From the IMG/VR virus record IMGVR_UViG_3300026484_000333, positions 19,932-83,931 of that record: a DNA stretch of 64,000 nt, one strand, 5' to 3'. Source of the DNA: a virus. The translations under genes were made by a program, and so were the position numbers. A model generated the notes under the pieces. The model made no database searches. It had not been told where the DNA came from and saw only the letters and a program-made list of their open reading frames with translations. How positions within the stretch are numbered: position 1 is the first letter of the stretch; the number at the start of each line of letters is the position of its first letter. Of this stretch, positions 1 to 10,163 are shown piece by piece.

Positions 1-922
1 TATCAACAACTTTTACACCATCAACATATACATTTAATTTTCCTTCTGTATTATTAATAGTAATAACCAATGTAACAATACCCCTGCCTTCTACTATATC
101 CATAATATTACATAGTATCACATCATCAAAATATAAATTACCATTGTTTAAATCTGTAAAAATAGACATTGTTGTTTCATTTGTATAATAATCTGATGTA
201 TAATTATAAATAAACATTTTATTAATTTTACCTGAACAACGAGCTTTTACTAATTCAGAAAATTGAGCTGTTAAAACAATTGAAACATCACCATTTATCT
301 TATGAGAGGAAGAAGATATTGAATTACACACAATTCTACTATTTAAATAAGGAGCAGTTCTTCCGTATGCATTATAATTCCCTCCTCCACAACCTGTGTT
401 TCCTCCTCCTTCAAAAAATACTTTATCTTTCTTTTTAGCAAATCGATGTATATTTCCTCCAAACGAGATAATATAAGTAAAATCCACATCATACCCATAA
501 CTTCCTTGTATCCAAGCTTTATTGTTTTCAATGGTATTTTCTAAATAATTTGCCAAAACCCTCATAGGTTTTGCACTACCCTTTTTCACATCAATTGTAA
601 CAATATCTCCGTCTTGCCAAGCATTATCTCCTTGTCTAATTGTAAAGCTAATAATGCCATTATCATAAGCTTGGTCAATTTGTGCATCATCTTTTGCCCC
701 ACTAACACTGCCTGTTACTTTAAAAACATCGTTAGTACCATCGTATCTTAATTCCCAAGTTTCTGTTTGAACTGTATTTTGATTAAAAGTAATATTTTCA
801 ATATTTCCATCACCTTGTGCTAAATCATAACTTGTTTCCATACTAACAGGGTTACTTAAAAATTCTACTAAATTATCAATAGCCTCTTTTACTGTCTTCT
901 TGCACTCAACTCTATATGCCAT
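1..922 (-). CDS. Distal tail/minor tail protein, 3' end outside window
   Basis: The first 307 residues are visible and the gene runs off the left edge. The start is ATG (MAYRVECKK). Residues about 60-110 (ending VGDxxTIDV-like, here DGDIVTIDV) repeat a module found in the major tail protein at 8.8-10.1 kb and in the tail protein at 11.2-12.9 kb, so this is a tail protein of the same family. The last visible part (TLVITINNTEGKLNVYVDG) looks like a concanavalin/LamG-type strand pair that could bind glycans. It lies directly downstream of the tape measure gene, the usual place for distal tail and baseplate proteins. Exact function not known. Confidence 0.75.
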   Translation of the reverse strand, partial: MAYRVECKKTVKEAIDNLVEFLSNPVSMETSYDLAQGDGNIENITFNQNTVQTETWELRYDGTNDVFKVTGSVSGAKDDAQIDQAYDNGIISFTIRQGDNAWQDGDIVTIDVKKGSAKPMRVLANYLENTIENNKAWIQGSYGYDVDFTYIISFGGNIHRFAKKKDKVFFEGGGNTGCGGGNYNAYGRTAPYLNSRIVCNSISSSSHKINGDVSIVLTAQFSELVKARCSGKINKMFIYNYTSDYYTNETTMSIFTDLNNGNLYFDDVILCNIMDIVEGRGIVTLVITINNTEGKLNVYVDGVKVVD

Positions 923-956
923 TAATTAACCTTTTTTAATGAATTTTACTATAATT

Positions 957-964
957 TATATCGG
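957..964 (-). promoter_or_regulatory. Late-gene box CCGATATA
   Basis: Minus-strand CCGATATA about 35 nt before the start of the tail gene ending at 922. It is one of about 14 copies of YYGATATA placed the same way before virion genes. Confidence 0.6.
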
Positions 965-982
965 AAAGTAAGTCTCGCCTAC

Positions 983-3900
983 TTACCTTCCTACAACATT
1001 CTTAATTATTTCTCTACCACTTCTACTTGTTAAATAATCTTCAAAAGCTTTAGTATCTACACTGTTTAATATTACAATTTCTGGTGTAGGAGCGGTTACG
1101 TTCACTTGTGGTGTTGTGTTACCACTTGCTTTAATTGCTTTAACCTCTTCTTTGCTTAATACATACTCACCTTTTTGTAGAATAGCTGGAATTTCATCAT
1201 CTTTCAAACCACCCATTTGTTTATTGGCAGTCTTTCTATCAACATAACCTCCTGTATGATATTTTTGAGCTTTTATAACTGCTACTCTCATCATACCTGT
1301 AGCAATAGCCAACCCAGCCGCCACGAAGTTTATTGGAGGAGGCAAGGTTGCCATAGCTTGTTGTGCAGAAGTATAAGTGTCTATAATGGCTTGGGCAACT
1401 CTCATAGCTTTATAAACCCTAAACCATTTTTTCTGTTTTAACAGTCCTGCCCTCATCATATCATCTAAAGCACTTGCAAATTGTCCTATATAACCACTTA
1501 CAGCACTTAAAGAGGCATTAAGACTTGCTGTCTCCATTGCCTTTCTTTTTTCAACTTCAGCTTTAATAATTTCAGTCTTCAACTGTTCAATCTGTTTTAG
1601 ACCTTCAATTTCAGACATTCTTCCAGCCATAACTGCTTGTTGTATTTCAAGTTCTTTTGCTTGAATTAAAGCTTTTTTCTCATCATAATACTGTTTTATC
1701 AACTCAATCTGTTGTTGATATTGTTGATAAGCATTTATAGCTCCTGCAGTTCCGCTATCCAACTGTCCTGCTTTTATACCTTCTTGGACTTGTTGTTGTT
1801 TTTGTTTTAATTCCTTCTCTTTAACACCAATATATGCACTTATATTAGCAAAATAGGCATCTAATTTTGCTTTATCTTGTTCAGTGTTAAAATTAACAAT
1901 ACTTAATTTCTGTCTATTTTCATACATTTTATTTTGAATATCAAATAAAATATTATTTGCAGGATTGTTCATAGATTTTGTTTCTCTATTCATTTCAGCA
2001 ATTATTGCTAACATCTTCTGTTTCAATTTTACTTCTTTTATTTCCGCTTTTAAAGTACTTTTCTTTAATTCTTCTTCTTTTTGATACAGACCTTTTATTT
2101 CGTTTTCTAATTGTTTTTTTCTTTCTAATAATTGAGTTCTTTGTTCTTCATCTTTATAACCTGTCGTTCTTAAGGCTTTTATTTGCATAATCAAATTATA
2201 ATATTCTCTTTCTTTTGTAACTCTTTGATTATAATAAGTTTTATATAAACTATCTAATCTTTGTACTTCTTTTTGGGCTTCAAGCAAATCATCTTTAATA
2301 GGTAATCTGCCTGTTTGACTGATTTGTTTTAGTTCATTAAAAGACTGTCTTAATTTATCTGCAAGTTTTGTTATCTCGCTTTCAACAATCCCAAAATCTT
2401 TAAAATTAAAAATATCTTTTATCTGATAATCTACACTCTTAACAGCTATTGGTTGTTTATTTGTTTTTGGCAATAAAGAATTAGTGCTTTCTATTCTTGC
2501 TTTTAAAATACCCTCTAAATTAGCAAAATCTTTATCTAATCCGCTTAAATAAGCTTTTAATGACTGATAAACATTTTTATCCAAACTATCTTTCATTTTA
2601 TCTAAAAGCAATTTAAGCTTCAAAAATTCTGCTTCTAATTTTACAACATCTTTAGGATTAGTTGCATTTTTCATCATATTTTTAAATTTATCAAGTTCTC
2701 TATTTAAATCTTGAGGTAAAACATCTTTAGAAATTTTTGCTTGTTTAAAACTTATTTCCATTGATTTTACTAAACCGTCCATTGTATTTTTAAAGGCTTT
2801 GTCTATTTCTTGATTTAGATTTCTACTTAAATCAGAAACATCTAACCCTTGTTTTAGAAAATATTTTATCTTTTCTGCTATTTGTTGAAATCTTTGTACT
2901 TCTTCTTTTGAAACAATTTTTATTAAACCTTTTTTTGTTTTTTCTTTCATATTTTTTATACTAACACCAAATTTATTCTCAAAATCTTTTATATCTCTAT
3001 TAAGTTGTTCTAACGGATTGACATCAAATTCCATTAGATTTAGATTTTGTTTCATTTTTTCTATTTCTTGGTTAAGAGTTTTACTTTGAGTAACAGCTTT
3101 TGAGAAATCAGGCTGTAAATTTTCCCAAGTCACATTTCCCTTCACAGCTTGAGTAACCACAGGAGTTTTTTCCTGATAAGGCTCAAACACACTAATAGGT
3201 TTTTGTGTTTGATTTTTCGGTTTATAATTAGCAAATTGTTTTAATTTTTCTAATTGCTTTTCTAATAAGTCTATTTGTTTAGAAATTTCTTCTGAATTAG
3301 TTTTATTATATTCAATTTTTAATCTCTCAAGTTTGGCACTTAATAGCTGGTATTCTATATATTTTTGTGCTTTATCTATCTCTTCTTGTTTTTGTTTTAC
3401 AACTTGTTCTTGCTGACCTACAATTTTTTTATAAACTTCTAATTGTTGTTCTATTTTATTTAACTCATTAGTCAGAATCTTAACTCTTTCTTGGTCATTA
3501 TTTACCAATGCTTCTGCTAACTGTTTTTTAAATTGTTGTTTTTTGGCTATCAAACTATCATATTGTGAAACCAAACTATTTAATTTTTGTTGTTCAGCTA
3601 AAAGACCATTGCTTCTAGCAATTTCTTCATTTACATTTTTAACAGTCATAAATAATTTTACAAAAGCCCCAACAGCCAAAGTTGCCAATAAAACATAAGG
3701 ATTTCTCAAGGCAATCGCTCCTATTGCTGTTAAAGCACTCATTATTTTCTTTAATACTCCTACTAACCCTAAACCTGCCACACTTGCACTACTAAATATA
3801 CTTACTAAATTTTTTATACCCCTAAAAACAACCAAACCGCCTAAAGTAACCCCTATACCTTTTATTATAGTCCAAATATTACTTAAATCCTTTTGAATTT

Positions 3901-6900
3901 GTGGCATTGCATTATTAATTGCATTAATCCATTCAGTTGTTTTAGTAATCATTCTTTCTAATACAGGCAAGGCATTTTGCATTAAACCGCTAAAGGCTAA
4001 ACCTAAACTATTTTTTAATTGTTCCCATTTAGTTATATAGGTTTCAAGCATAACATTAGATTTCTCTAATTCACCATTAACACCATTATTTAACACTTTT
4101 AACTGTTCTAAAATAGCAGAGGCTTGGTTTCTCATAGCACTCAAGGTCTGCCTTGCCAACACCTCCATACCGCCAACCGCTTGTTGAAACTCTTGGTCAC
4201 TCATATTCTTCAGTCTTTTAACAAGCCAGACCATCATTCTTTCACTATCTTTTGCACTTTTACTTACTTGTTGTGCAAACAATTGCTGATTAACACCAAG
4301 ACTTTTAAAGAATTGCTGAACAGCCCCAGAATTATCTTGTAATATAATTCCTAATCTTCTTATGCTTGTACCTATTGTACTAGCCTCAAAACCTGCGTTT
4401 GAAAAAGCAATAGCCAACGCTTCAATAAAATGTCTTGTAATATTAGCACTTTTGGCAGTTGCTAGAGCGTAGTTTGAGAACACATTAATATCTTCTGTTG
4501 ATAACTTACTTGCATTTGCTACATAAGTCAATTCATCCGCTAATTGCTTGATACTAACTCCCGCCTGATTATAGTTATGAATATAAGTAATCAAGGCATT
4601 TGCAGTTGTTTCAAATTGGTCACCTGTTAATTTTGACATTTTAATTACATATTCAGTAACTTTAACTAATTTATCACTCTCAATTCCAGCCCTACCAAGA
4701 GCCATTGCTACTTCATTAATTGATTTAATATCTCCGCCATAAGCAATACCAAGTCTTACCAATCTTTCTTCTAAATGTTTTGCTTTACTTGCACTAATAT
4801 CAAAAACAGCACTCATTTTACCAACAGCTTCATTCATTTGAACAATAAAACCAAAACCTCTTTGAATAACATTTATAACTTGATAAATACTCATATATAA
4901 AGCACTATACCCAAGTGCCATTTTAGTGATATGTTTAATAAATTTAGTAAACGAAGTTTCCTGTAATTTGGCTTTTATTTTTGTTAAAGACAAATCAAGT
5001 TTATTTAACTGTTTTACTGACTCATCAGCACCTTTTTTAATATTTGCAAAAATATTGGTGTTAAAAGTCCCCGTTCTCATACTTATTTTTAACTGTTCTT
5101 GTGCCTTTGACAATTCTTCTAATTTTTTAGTATATTGTTCAATTAATTTTTGGGCTTCTTTAATATCTTTTTCATTTGCAAATTCTTTTCTACTACTAAT
5201 TTGTGTTTGTAAATTTTGAATAATTTTCATATACCTATTTTTAACTCTTTCAAGCTCTTTAATAAATCTGTTGGCATCTTTATACAAACCGTCAAACAAT
5301 TTTATTTCTTGTGGATTTGATTTTTTAACAGATTCCATAAATTTATCAAAAGCATTTTTATCTGAAAATAAAACTTCTCTTAAATTTTTAGAACTTAATA
5401 CGATAGCATTCAATCTTTTTTCAAAATCTTTTAAAGCTGTTACATCTCCCGTTTTTTTAATTTCATTACTTAAAATATTAAACTCATTCGTTAATTCCCT
5501 TATTGTATCTCTTGGAACTCCATAACCACTTAAAATTTTTAAAGTATCTTTTAAAGTCTTTAATTTCCTTTCAGTCTCTGATAAATTTTTGGTTTCTTTT
5601 TTTAGTTCTCTCATATCTTTTAACAACAAGCCTAAGTATGTAGTTTTACCTAAACTTTTGCTTTCTTCTGCTAATTTTTGAAAATCTTGTTCAAATTTTC
5701 TTAAAACAACTTCATTTACTCCAAGTTTTTTCAAATCATTTTTTAATCTTTCAAAAGCGTCACTTGCTTTAACCAAACCTAAACTATTATTAACTAACTG
5801 TTTTATTTCTTTATTCAATAAAGCTAATGGCTGACTGTTCCCTGTTTTAACTGCCAAATCGTATAACTGTTTGATTTCATTACCATATTGAGCTATTTTA
5901 TTACTATCAATAAAAGGCAACCTACTTGCTTTGTGTATATTCTCTAAAGCCTGTAAATAGAGAGTACTGTACTTTTGTGCATTTTTAAATGTAATCTGTG
6001 CTTCATTGCTAAACTTAACTAAATCTGCTTCTAATTTATCAAACACTCTTGCGTTTTTTAATTTTATACCCTCTTTAAACAATTCATCAATTTTCTGTTT
6101 TAGTTTATTTATCTCCTCTTCACTTTTTCCTAAAATTCTTAAATCAAACAAACTTGACATTAATTTTTTTCTTTTTTCTATTAAAAGACCAAAATCTTTA
6201 TATTCTTTTTCAAGTTCATTTAATTTTTCATTCAATTTATCAACAGGATAAGAAGCATTTTGCACTGCTTTTCTGAAACTATCTAAAGGTTTAATAAGCT
6301 CTTTTTCTAAATTACTATCTAATTTAAACTCTTTAATTTCTTTTAATTTTGTTTTATAAAAATTCAAAGCATTTATTCTATTTTCAATAGCCTTGTTAAA
6401 TAAAGCTAAATTACCGATTCGTTCATTTTTTTCTTTAATTGCAATAAGTTTTTTATACTCTTCTTCTAAACCTTTTATTAAAGTTTTACTTCTTGTATAA
6501 GCTTTTAAATTTTCTAAATTAGCTTGAACAAGAGCTTTAATTCCTTTTTCGGTTTGACCTATCGACTGTGTTAAAATATCATAGTCTTTTTTTAAAACTC
6601 CTACCTGTTTTGTAATATCTAACAAGGTTTTTCTGACAATATCAAAATCTTTTGGTGTAATTTTCTGTTCTTGTAATGCTTTTAATTTGTTTTTAAACTG
6701 TAAAATTTTATCATTAATATTTTGAATTTCTTTATTTAAAACACTGAATCTATTTATAAAATTAGGTTTTAATTCAAGGTTTTCAATAACTTTTTTTAAA
6801 TTTACAAGTTCACTATCAAGACTTTTAATTGTATCTTCAATCCCTTTAATACCAACTTGTTTAAACTCAATTAAAATTTCAGCTTTATTGTTTCTATAAG

Positions 6901-6904
6901 CCAT
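983..6904 (-). CDS. Tail tape measure protein
   Basis: 1973 residues, the largest gene here. Long coiled-coil heptads fill residues 1-620 and 1100-1750; in between is the phage tape-measure core (about 640-1000, with the typical ANALITYIHNY..., YVANASKLSTEDIN and KWEQLKNSLGLAF segments of the TP901-type family) and hydrophobic segments at about 1000-1090 that could insert in the membrane at DNA ejection. The C-terminus has a short AQAIIDTYTSAQQAMA stretch common in these proteins. It sets tail length; with the usual 0.15 nm per residue the tail would be near 300 nm. It is preceded by a late box and by a copy of the 54+26-bp repeat, and follows the tail chaperone candidates. Confidence 0.95.
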   Translation of the reverse strand: MAYRNNKAEILIEFKQVGIKGIEDTIKSLDSELVNLKKVIENLELKPNFINRFSVLNKEIQNINDKILQFKNKLKALQEQKITPKDFDIVRKTLLDITKQVGVLKKDYDILTQSIGQTEKGIKALVQANLENLKAYTRSKTLIKGLEEEYKKLIAIKEKNERIGNLALFNKAIENRINALNFYKTKLKEIKEFKLDSNLEKELIKPLDSFRKAVQNASYPVDKLNEKLNELEKEYKDFGLLIEKRKKLMSSLFDLRILGKSEEEINKLKQKIDELFKEGIKLKNARVFDKLEADLVKFSNEAQITFKNAQKYSTLYLQALENIHKASRLPFIDSNKIAQYGNEIKQLYDLAVKTGNSQPLALLNKEIKQLVNNSLGLVKASDAFERLKNDLKKLGVNEVVLRKFEQDFQKLAEESKSLGKTTYLGLLLKDMRELKKETKNLSETERKLKTLKDTLKILSGYGVPRDTIRELTNEFNILSNEIKKTGDVTALKDFEKRLNAIVLSSKNLREVLFSDKNAFDKFMESVKKSNPQEIKLFDGLYKDANRFIKELERVKNRYMKIIQNLQTQISSRKEFANEKDIKEAQKLIEQYTKKLEELSKAQEQLKISMRTGTFNTNIFANIKKGADESVKQLNKLDLSLTKIKAKLQETSFTKFIKHITKMALGYSALYMSIYQVINVIQRGFGFIVQMNEAVGKMSAVFDISASKAKHLEERLVRLGIAYGGDIKSINEVAMALGRAGIESDKLVKVTEYVIKMSKLTGDQFETTANALITYIHNYNQAGVSIKQLADELTYVANASKLSTEDINVFSNYALATAKSANITRHFIEALAIAFSNAGFEASTIGTSIRRLGIILQDNSGAVQQFFKSLGVNQQLFAQQVSKSAKDSERMMVWLVKRLKNMSDQEFQQAVGGMEVLARQTLSAMRNQASAILEQLKVLNNGVNGELEKSNVMLETYITKWEQLKNSLGLAFSGLMQNALPVLERMITKTTEWINAINNAMPQIQKDLSNIWTIIKGIGVTLGGLVVFRGIKNLVSIFSSASVAGLGLVGVLKKIMSALTAIGAIALRNPYVLLATLAVGAFVKLFMTVKNVNEEIARSNGLLAEQQKLNSLVSQYDSLIAKKQQFKKQLAEALVNNDQERVKILTNELNKIEQQLEVYKKIVGQQEQVVKQKQEEIDKAQKYIEYQLLSAKLERLKIEYNKTNSEEISKQIDLLEKQLEKLKQFANYKPKNQTQKPISVFEPYQEKTPVVTQAVKGNVTWENLQPDFSKAVTQSKTLNQEIEKMKQNLNLMEFDVNPLEQLNRDIKDFENKFGVSIKNMKEKTKKGLIKIVSKEEVQRFQQIAEKIKYFLKQGLDVSDLSRNLNQEIDKAFKNTMDGLVKSMEISFKQAKISKDVLPQDLNRELDKFKNMMKNATNPKDVVKLEAEFLKLKLLLDKMKDSLDKNVYQSLKAYLSGLDKDFANLEGILKARIESTNSLLPKTNKQPIAVKSVDYQIKDIFNFKDFGIVESEITKLADKLRQSFNELKQISQTGRLPIKDDLLEAQKEVQRLDSLYKTYYNQRVTKEREYYNLIMQIKALRTTGYKDEEQRTQLLERKKQLENEIKGLYQKEEELKKSTLKAEIKEVKLKQKMLAIIAEMNRETKSMNNPANNILFDIQNKMYENRQKLSIVNFNTEQDKAKLDAYFANISAYIGVKEKELKQKQQQVQEGIKAGQLDSGTAGAINAYQQYQQQIELIKQYYDEKKALIQAKELEIQQAVMAGRMSEIEGLKQIEQLKTEIIKAEVEKRKAMETASLNASLSAVSGYIGQFASALDDMMRAGLLKQKKWFRVYKAMRVAQAIIDTYTSAQQAMATLPPPINFVAAGLAIATGMMRVAVIKAQKYHTGGYVDRKTANKQMGGLKDDEIPAILQKGEYVLSKEEVKAIKASGNTTPQVNVTAPTPEIVILNSVDTKAFEDYLTSRSGREIIKNVVGR

Positions 6905-6939
6905 TATAAAATCCTTTGAAACTTATTATTACTAATAGA

Positions 6940-6947
6940 TATATCAG
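6940..6947 (-). promoter_or_regulatory. Late-gene box CTGATATA
   Basis: Minus-strand CTGATATA ending about 36 nt before the tape measure start codon; same placement as the other copies. Confidence 0.6.
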
Positions 6948-6981
6948 ATAAGATTAATATAGATAGAATAAAAAATTAAAT

Positions 6982-7126
6982 GAATTTTTGGTTGGATATA
7001 AATATAAACTTTAAGGCTCCGGACACTTTCGGACAGCTTTAAAACCCCCTAAAATTCGGGATTTTAAATTTTAAACGTAAAAAATCTTTTACAAAAATCG
7101 CCAAAACTCTTGTATAAAATCCTTTA
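6982..7126 (+). repeat. Two-block intergenic repeat, copy 1
   Basis: Block A (6982-7035, 54 nt, contains GGCTCCGGACACTTTCGGAC) and block B (7101-7126, contains CTCTTGTATAAAATCC), 65 nt apart. Blocks A and B recur nearly unchanged at 26055-26211 (same orientation) and 34102-34258 (inverted). This copy lacks the GTCCGAA half of the hairpin seen in the other two. It fills the gap between the gene ending at 7146 and the tape measure. In the direction of the tape measure, block A shows GTCCG twice, ten nt apart, a plausible regulator site. Confidence 0.85.
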
Positions 7127-7145
7127 TAAAAAGAGGAAAGAAGTA

Positions 7146-7643
7146 TTAAACTCCAACGAAAGAATGGTTGATGAAAACTATTAATTGGTCACTATCAGTT
7201 ACGTCAAAAGCAGAATCAAATAAAAAGTGATTTAAGGCTACTGTAGGAGAATTAGGGTCATCAACTAAAGCACCTTCAGAAATATTGTTTGCAACAACAT
7301 CACCAACCTCATAAGTTATTCTGTATGTTATAACATTCTCACCACCGTTTGTATTACCCTCGTCTGTATAATTTCTTTGAGGAAAACCTGAATCTACTTG
7401 TCTGGCACTAGGGTCTATATAGTTGTTAACATCTGTATCGTCTTTTGTAGGGTTGTCAGTACCCGTACCGAGTCTTAAATATAAAGTATCAAGATTACTT
7501 GTTTCATTCATTACTTTTTTAGCATAATGAATATCACCTGCATTTGTTACTATATTATGACCTTTAATAATCTTTTCTTTTCCTGTTTTTTTATTAACTA
7601 TTTTTACTAAAATATTATCTTTTACAATTCCCTTAATCAGCAT
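7146..7643 (-). CDS. Phage structural protein, unknown role
   Basis: 165 residues. It starts with a beta-rich stretch (VKIVNKKTGKEKIIKGHNIVTNAG) and contains LYLRLGTGT followed by a polar middle and a beta-rich end. The opening of the type 'N-xx-V-x-N-x-G ... LRLGTG' is common in tail-fibre and virion-decoration proteins, but I do not recognise a named family. It has its own late box and sits between the chaperone-like genes and the tape measure, so a virion or tail role is inferred. Confidence 0.7.
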   Translation of the reverse strand: MLIKGIVKDNILVKIVNKKTGKEKIIKGHNIVTNAGDIHYAKKVMNETSNLDTLYLRLGTGTDNPTKDDTDVNNYIDPSARQVDSGFPQRNYTDEGNTNGGENVITYRITYEVGDVVANNISEGALVDDPNSPTVALNHFLFDSAFDVTDSDQLIVFINHSFVGV

Positions 7644-7669
7644 AAAAACTCCTTATTATTCTTTATAAA

Positions 7670-7677
7670 TATATCAG
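7670..7677 (-). promoter_or_regulatory. Late-gene box CTGATATA
   Basis: CTGATATA on the minus strand, about 27 nt from its end to the start codon at 7643. Confidence 0.6.
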
Positions 7678-8339
7678 AAATTAATTTCTTTATTCTTTTG
7701 TAACTCTTTCATCTCTTCTTGTTGTATTTTATCATAAAGTTTTAAACTTGCTAAATAAAAAAATTTAGTTTGGTCATACAATCCTCCTTCATCAGGAAGA
7801 AAGCCTTTTTCAAAAGCATTATAGCACTCAATAGCCTCTGCAATTAAATTCTTATCAACATCATAAATAGGACAATAAGTATAAACTTTATCTCCTACAT
7901 AAACTTTAAAATCTTTTTTCTTATTTTTCTCTCCTCTGTATCCACAATTTCTAACCCTGTCAAGTCTTTTTGCTCTACAAACCTCACACTTCCAAGTTTC
8001 TGCTTTAAATTTGTTATCAAAATAAATTTCTATACTATCATATAAACGATTTAAAACTTCTAAAGTAACATCACTTTTTTCAAAAATTTCTTTTCCAACT
8101 TCTTTTATAGTTTCCGCTGATAAAAAAGAAAAAGGAAGTTCTACTCCTCTTTTATCTTCTATTTTAATTAAAGCAAACTTTAAAGCATAATAATATAACT
8201 TTAAAACCTCTCCATTTAACATATACTTTTCAAGAGAGTTTATTTCCCTATATGATAGAGTTCTTGCCATAATTTCAATAAAGGGTTGGGTAGAGGGAGT
8301 AATAAAATGAATTACTTTATGACTTCTTACTTCATTCAT
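7674..8339 (-). CDS. Putative tail assembly protein with zinc-binding cysteines
   Basis: 221 residues, mostly helical, with a Cys cluster CEVCRAKRLDRVRNCGYRG near residue 120 that may bind zinc. It overlaps the preceding gene by 8 nt (GATGAATGA junction), so the two are translationally coupled. Two overlapping genes between major tail protein and tape measure are typically tail assembly chaperones (gpG/gpGT type). No classical slippery heptamer is visible at the junction, so coupling rather than a frameshift is more likely. Confidence 0.7.
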   Translation of the reverse strand: MNEVRSHKVIHFITPSTQPFIEIMARTLSYREINSLEKYMLNGEVLKLYYYALKFALIKIEDKRGVELPFSFLSAETIKEVGKEIFEKSDVTLEVLNRLYDSIEIYFDNKFKAETWKCEVCRAKRLDRVRNCGYRGEKNKKKDFKVYVGDKVYTYCPIYDVDKNLIAEAIECYNAFEKGFLPDEGGLYDQTKFFYLASLKLYDKIQQEEMKELQKNKEINF

Positions 8340-8742
8340 CGCTTTCTATATCACCCAAATACATTTTTGCATTTTCTGGGTCTTTAGAAACTCCAACAAT
8401 TACATTTGCAATTTCCGCAATATAAGATACAGGCAAATAATTTAAAGTCTCATCAGAAATACCTATTTCATCTCTTATAATAGGAATTTCCCTATTTCTT
8501 TCGTCTAATAGGTTTCTCCAATCAACAATTCCTCTTTTACAAACCTCCCAATTGTACGACCCTGTTGAAACACTTACACTTTCATCTTTGTTAAGTCTAA
8601 CCATTTTATCTTCAATTTCAATAAGTTCTTTTGGGGTTAAAGGTCTGATTTCAACTGTAAAAGGGTCTTTTTCGTCCCTTTGTAGAATAGGAATGTATCT
8701 ATAAGTGATATCTTTTTTTGTTCTATCAATTTTAATTGCCAT
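8332..8742 (-). CDS. Putative tail assembly chaperone
   Basis: 136 residues, with the pattern of phage tail chaperones: an N-terminal beta region (FTVEIRPLTPKELIEIEDK) followed by helices and an acidic C-terminus (LGDIESDE). Proteins with 'RPLTxxEL..IEDK' openings occur at this position in many siphoviruses. It lies between the major tail protein and the tape measure and is coupled to the next gene. Confidence 0.7.
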   Translation of the reverse strand: MAIKIDRTKKDITYRYIPILQRDEKDPFTVEIRPLTPKELIEIEDKMVRLNKDESVSVSTGSYNWEVCKRGIVDWRNLLDERNREIPIIRDEIGISDETLNYLPVSYIAEIANVIVGVSKDPENAKMYLGDIESDE

Positions 8743-8790
8743 TTTTGATTCCTTTCATTGATTTATTTTTAATTAATAAAGCACACAAAA

Positions 8791-10116
8791 TTATTTGTGT
8801 GCTAGATAAAATGCTTCACCTAAAACAGGATGTTCATATGCTTCAAACTCAAGTTTGTTAGCAAGAACACCATCATCATCTTCAACACTAACACTTGTAT
8901 ATTTGATGTATGGTAACCAAATTGCAAATTTATGTTTTTGTGTTTCATCATCAGTTTCAGTTCTCATTTCAAGGAAAAACTCTGCTGTTTGATTGTTTTT
9001 AAATTTGTTAAGTTCATCCCAATTTTCAAAAGTAACAGTCATTGTTCCTTTGATTGTTTTTTTAGTAATAATTTTTTTCATAATACCAGAAGAAGTAATT
9101 GCTTCTCTGTCAGATACCTGATTTTCAATAGTTATTTCGACATCTTTTCCTTCGTAAGTTTTATTATCAACTGTTAAAATCGCATTTTTACCTACATAAG
9201 GAATTGTTGTTAAATATTGATTTGAAAGTAAAGGCTCATTTTCATTAGTTTCAAAAGAACTTGCTCCTAAATCAATTGACAATGTTGCAATATCAGCAAC
9301 AGGGAAACTAAACTTAACTGAATTAGGAACTGCACCTTTTAGTGTTAGACTTCTACTATCAGTATCATCACAACCATACATTAGTTTAACTGCTAATGAC
9401 TGTTCCTCACCACAAGGTTTAGCAAGTTTGTAAAGGACTGCGTCCCCCTCTTCACCATCTTGAACTTCATAAATTTTATATGCAACGTGTGAAACAACAT
9501 CAATTGTGAATTTATCTCCTACTGCAAAATCAGTTGTACCACTCTCAATTTTAAACTTAATTATTCCATTGTCATAATCTGTACTTGTTGTGGCGTCTTC
9601 TTTTGTACCACTAACACTACCTGTTACACTCCAAACTTCTGCACCAGCAGTGTCAGCATTTGTACATTCAATTGTCCAAGTTTCCGTTACTATAGTGTCC
9701 TCATTGTAACCAAAATTAGTTAAATTACCATCACCTGTATTACCACTATCAGCAGTAATTGTGCTTTCAACTTGTGGAGCTGAATCTGCTCTAATAACTG
9801 CTCCTGTTCCTACTCCAGCCTCTTCTCTTATGCCAAGTGCTACTTCAAGAACAACATTACCTGCAAGGTCATTACTACCGTTTCCAAGTGGTATTAACTC
9901 AAAAGCAAGAGTACCGCTACCAAACTCTTTACCCGGTAATGCAGGGGCTGTAATGTAGGAATTTCTTACAACTTTTCTTTCAATAACATCAATCTCTGGT
10001 TTTAACGCACTATCAGAGGTAACTTCAACTACATCATTGTCTGTAAAATTTCCTCCCTTGTTAAATTCCGCTTCCTTAATAACCGCATATAGCGTAGAAA
10101 GTGTTTTATATGCCAT
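8791..10116 (-). CDS. Major tail (tube) protein with inserted module
   Basis: 441 residues. The N-terminus (residues 1-110) and C-terminus (about 240-441, with IENQVSDREAITSSGIMKKI and LEFEAYEHPVL) have the make-up of phage tail tube proteins. Residues about 130-235 carry an extra module (ETWTIE..., WSVTGSVSGTKEDA, YDNGIIKFKI, VGDKFTIDV, YEVQDGEEGDAVLYK) also present in the tail proteins at 11153-12874 and 1-922. The module is probably displayed on the tail surface. High-quality late box upstream and rich codon usage fit an abundant virion protein. Confidence 0.85.
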   Translation of the reverse strand: MAYKTLSTLYAVIKEAEFNKGGNFTDNDVVEVTSDSALKPEIDVIERKVVRNSYITAPALPGKEFGSGTLAFELIPLGNGSNDLAGNVVLEVALGIREEAGVGTGAVIRADSAPQVESTITADSGNTGDGNLTNFGYNEDTIVTETWTIECTNADTAGAEVWSVTGSVSGTKEDATTSTDYDNGIIKFKIESGTTDFAVGDKFTIDVVSHVAYKIYEVQDGEEGDAVLYKLAKPCGEEQSLAVKLMYGCDDTDSRSLTLKGAVPNSVKFSFPVADIATLSIDLGASSFETNENEPLLSNQYLTTIPYVGKNAILTVDNKTYEGKDVEITIENQVSDREAITSSGIMKKIITKKTIKGTMTVTFENWDELNKFKNNQTAEFFLEMRTETDDETQKHKFAIWLPYIKYTSVSVEDDDGVLANKLEFEAYEHPVLGEAFYLAHK

Positions 10117-10150
10117 TCTAATATCCTTTCAACAATATTCTTACAAAGAT

Positions 10151-10158
10151 TATATCGG
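10151..10158 (-). promoter_or_regulatory. Late-gene box CCGATATA
   Basis: CCGATATA on the minus strand directly after the stop of the previous gene and 34 nt before the major tail protein start. Confidence 0.65.
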
Positions 10159-10163
10159 ATTAT

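Noticed and set aside
8320-8345. Programmed frameshift between the two tail chaperone genes
   Set aside because: No slippery heptamer in the overlap; GATGAATGA coupling explains expression of the second gene.
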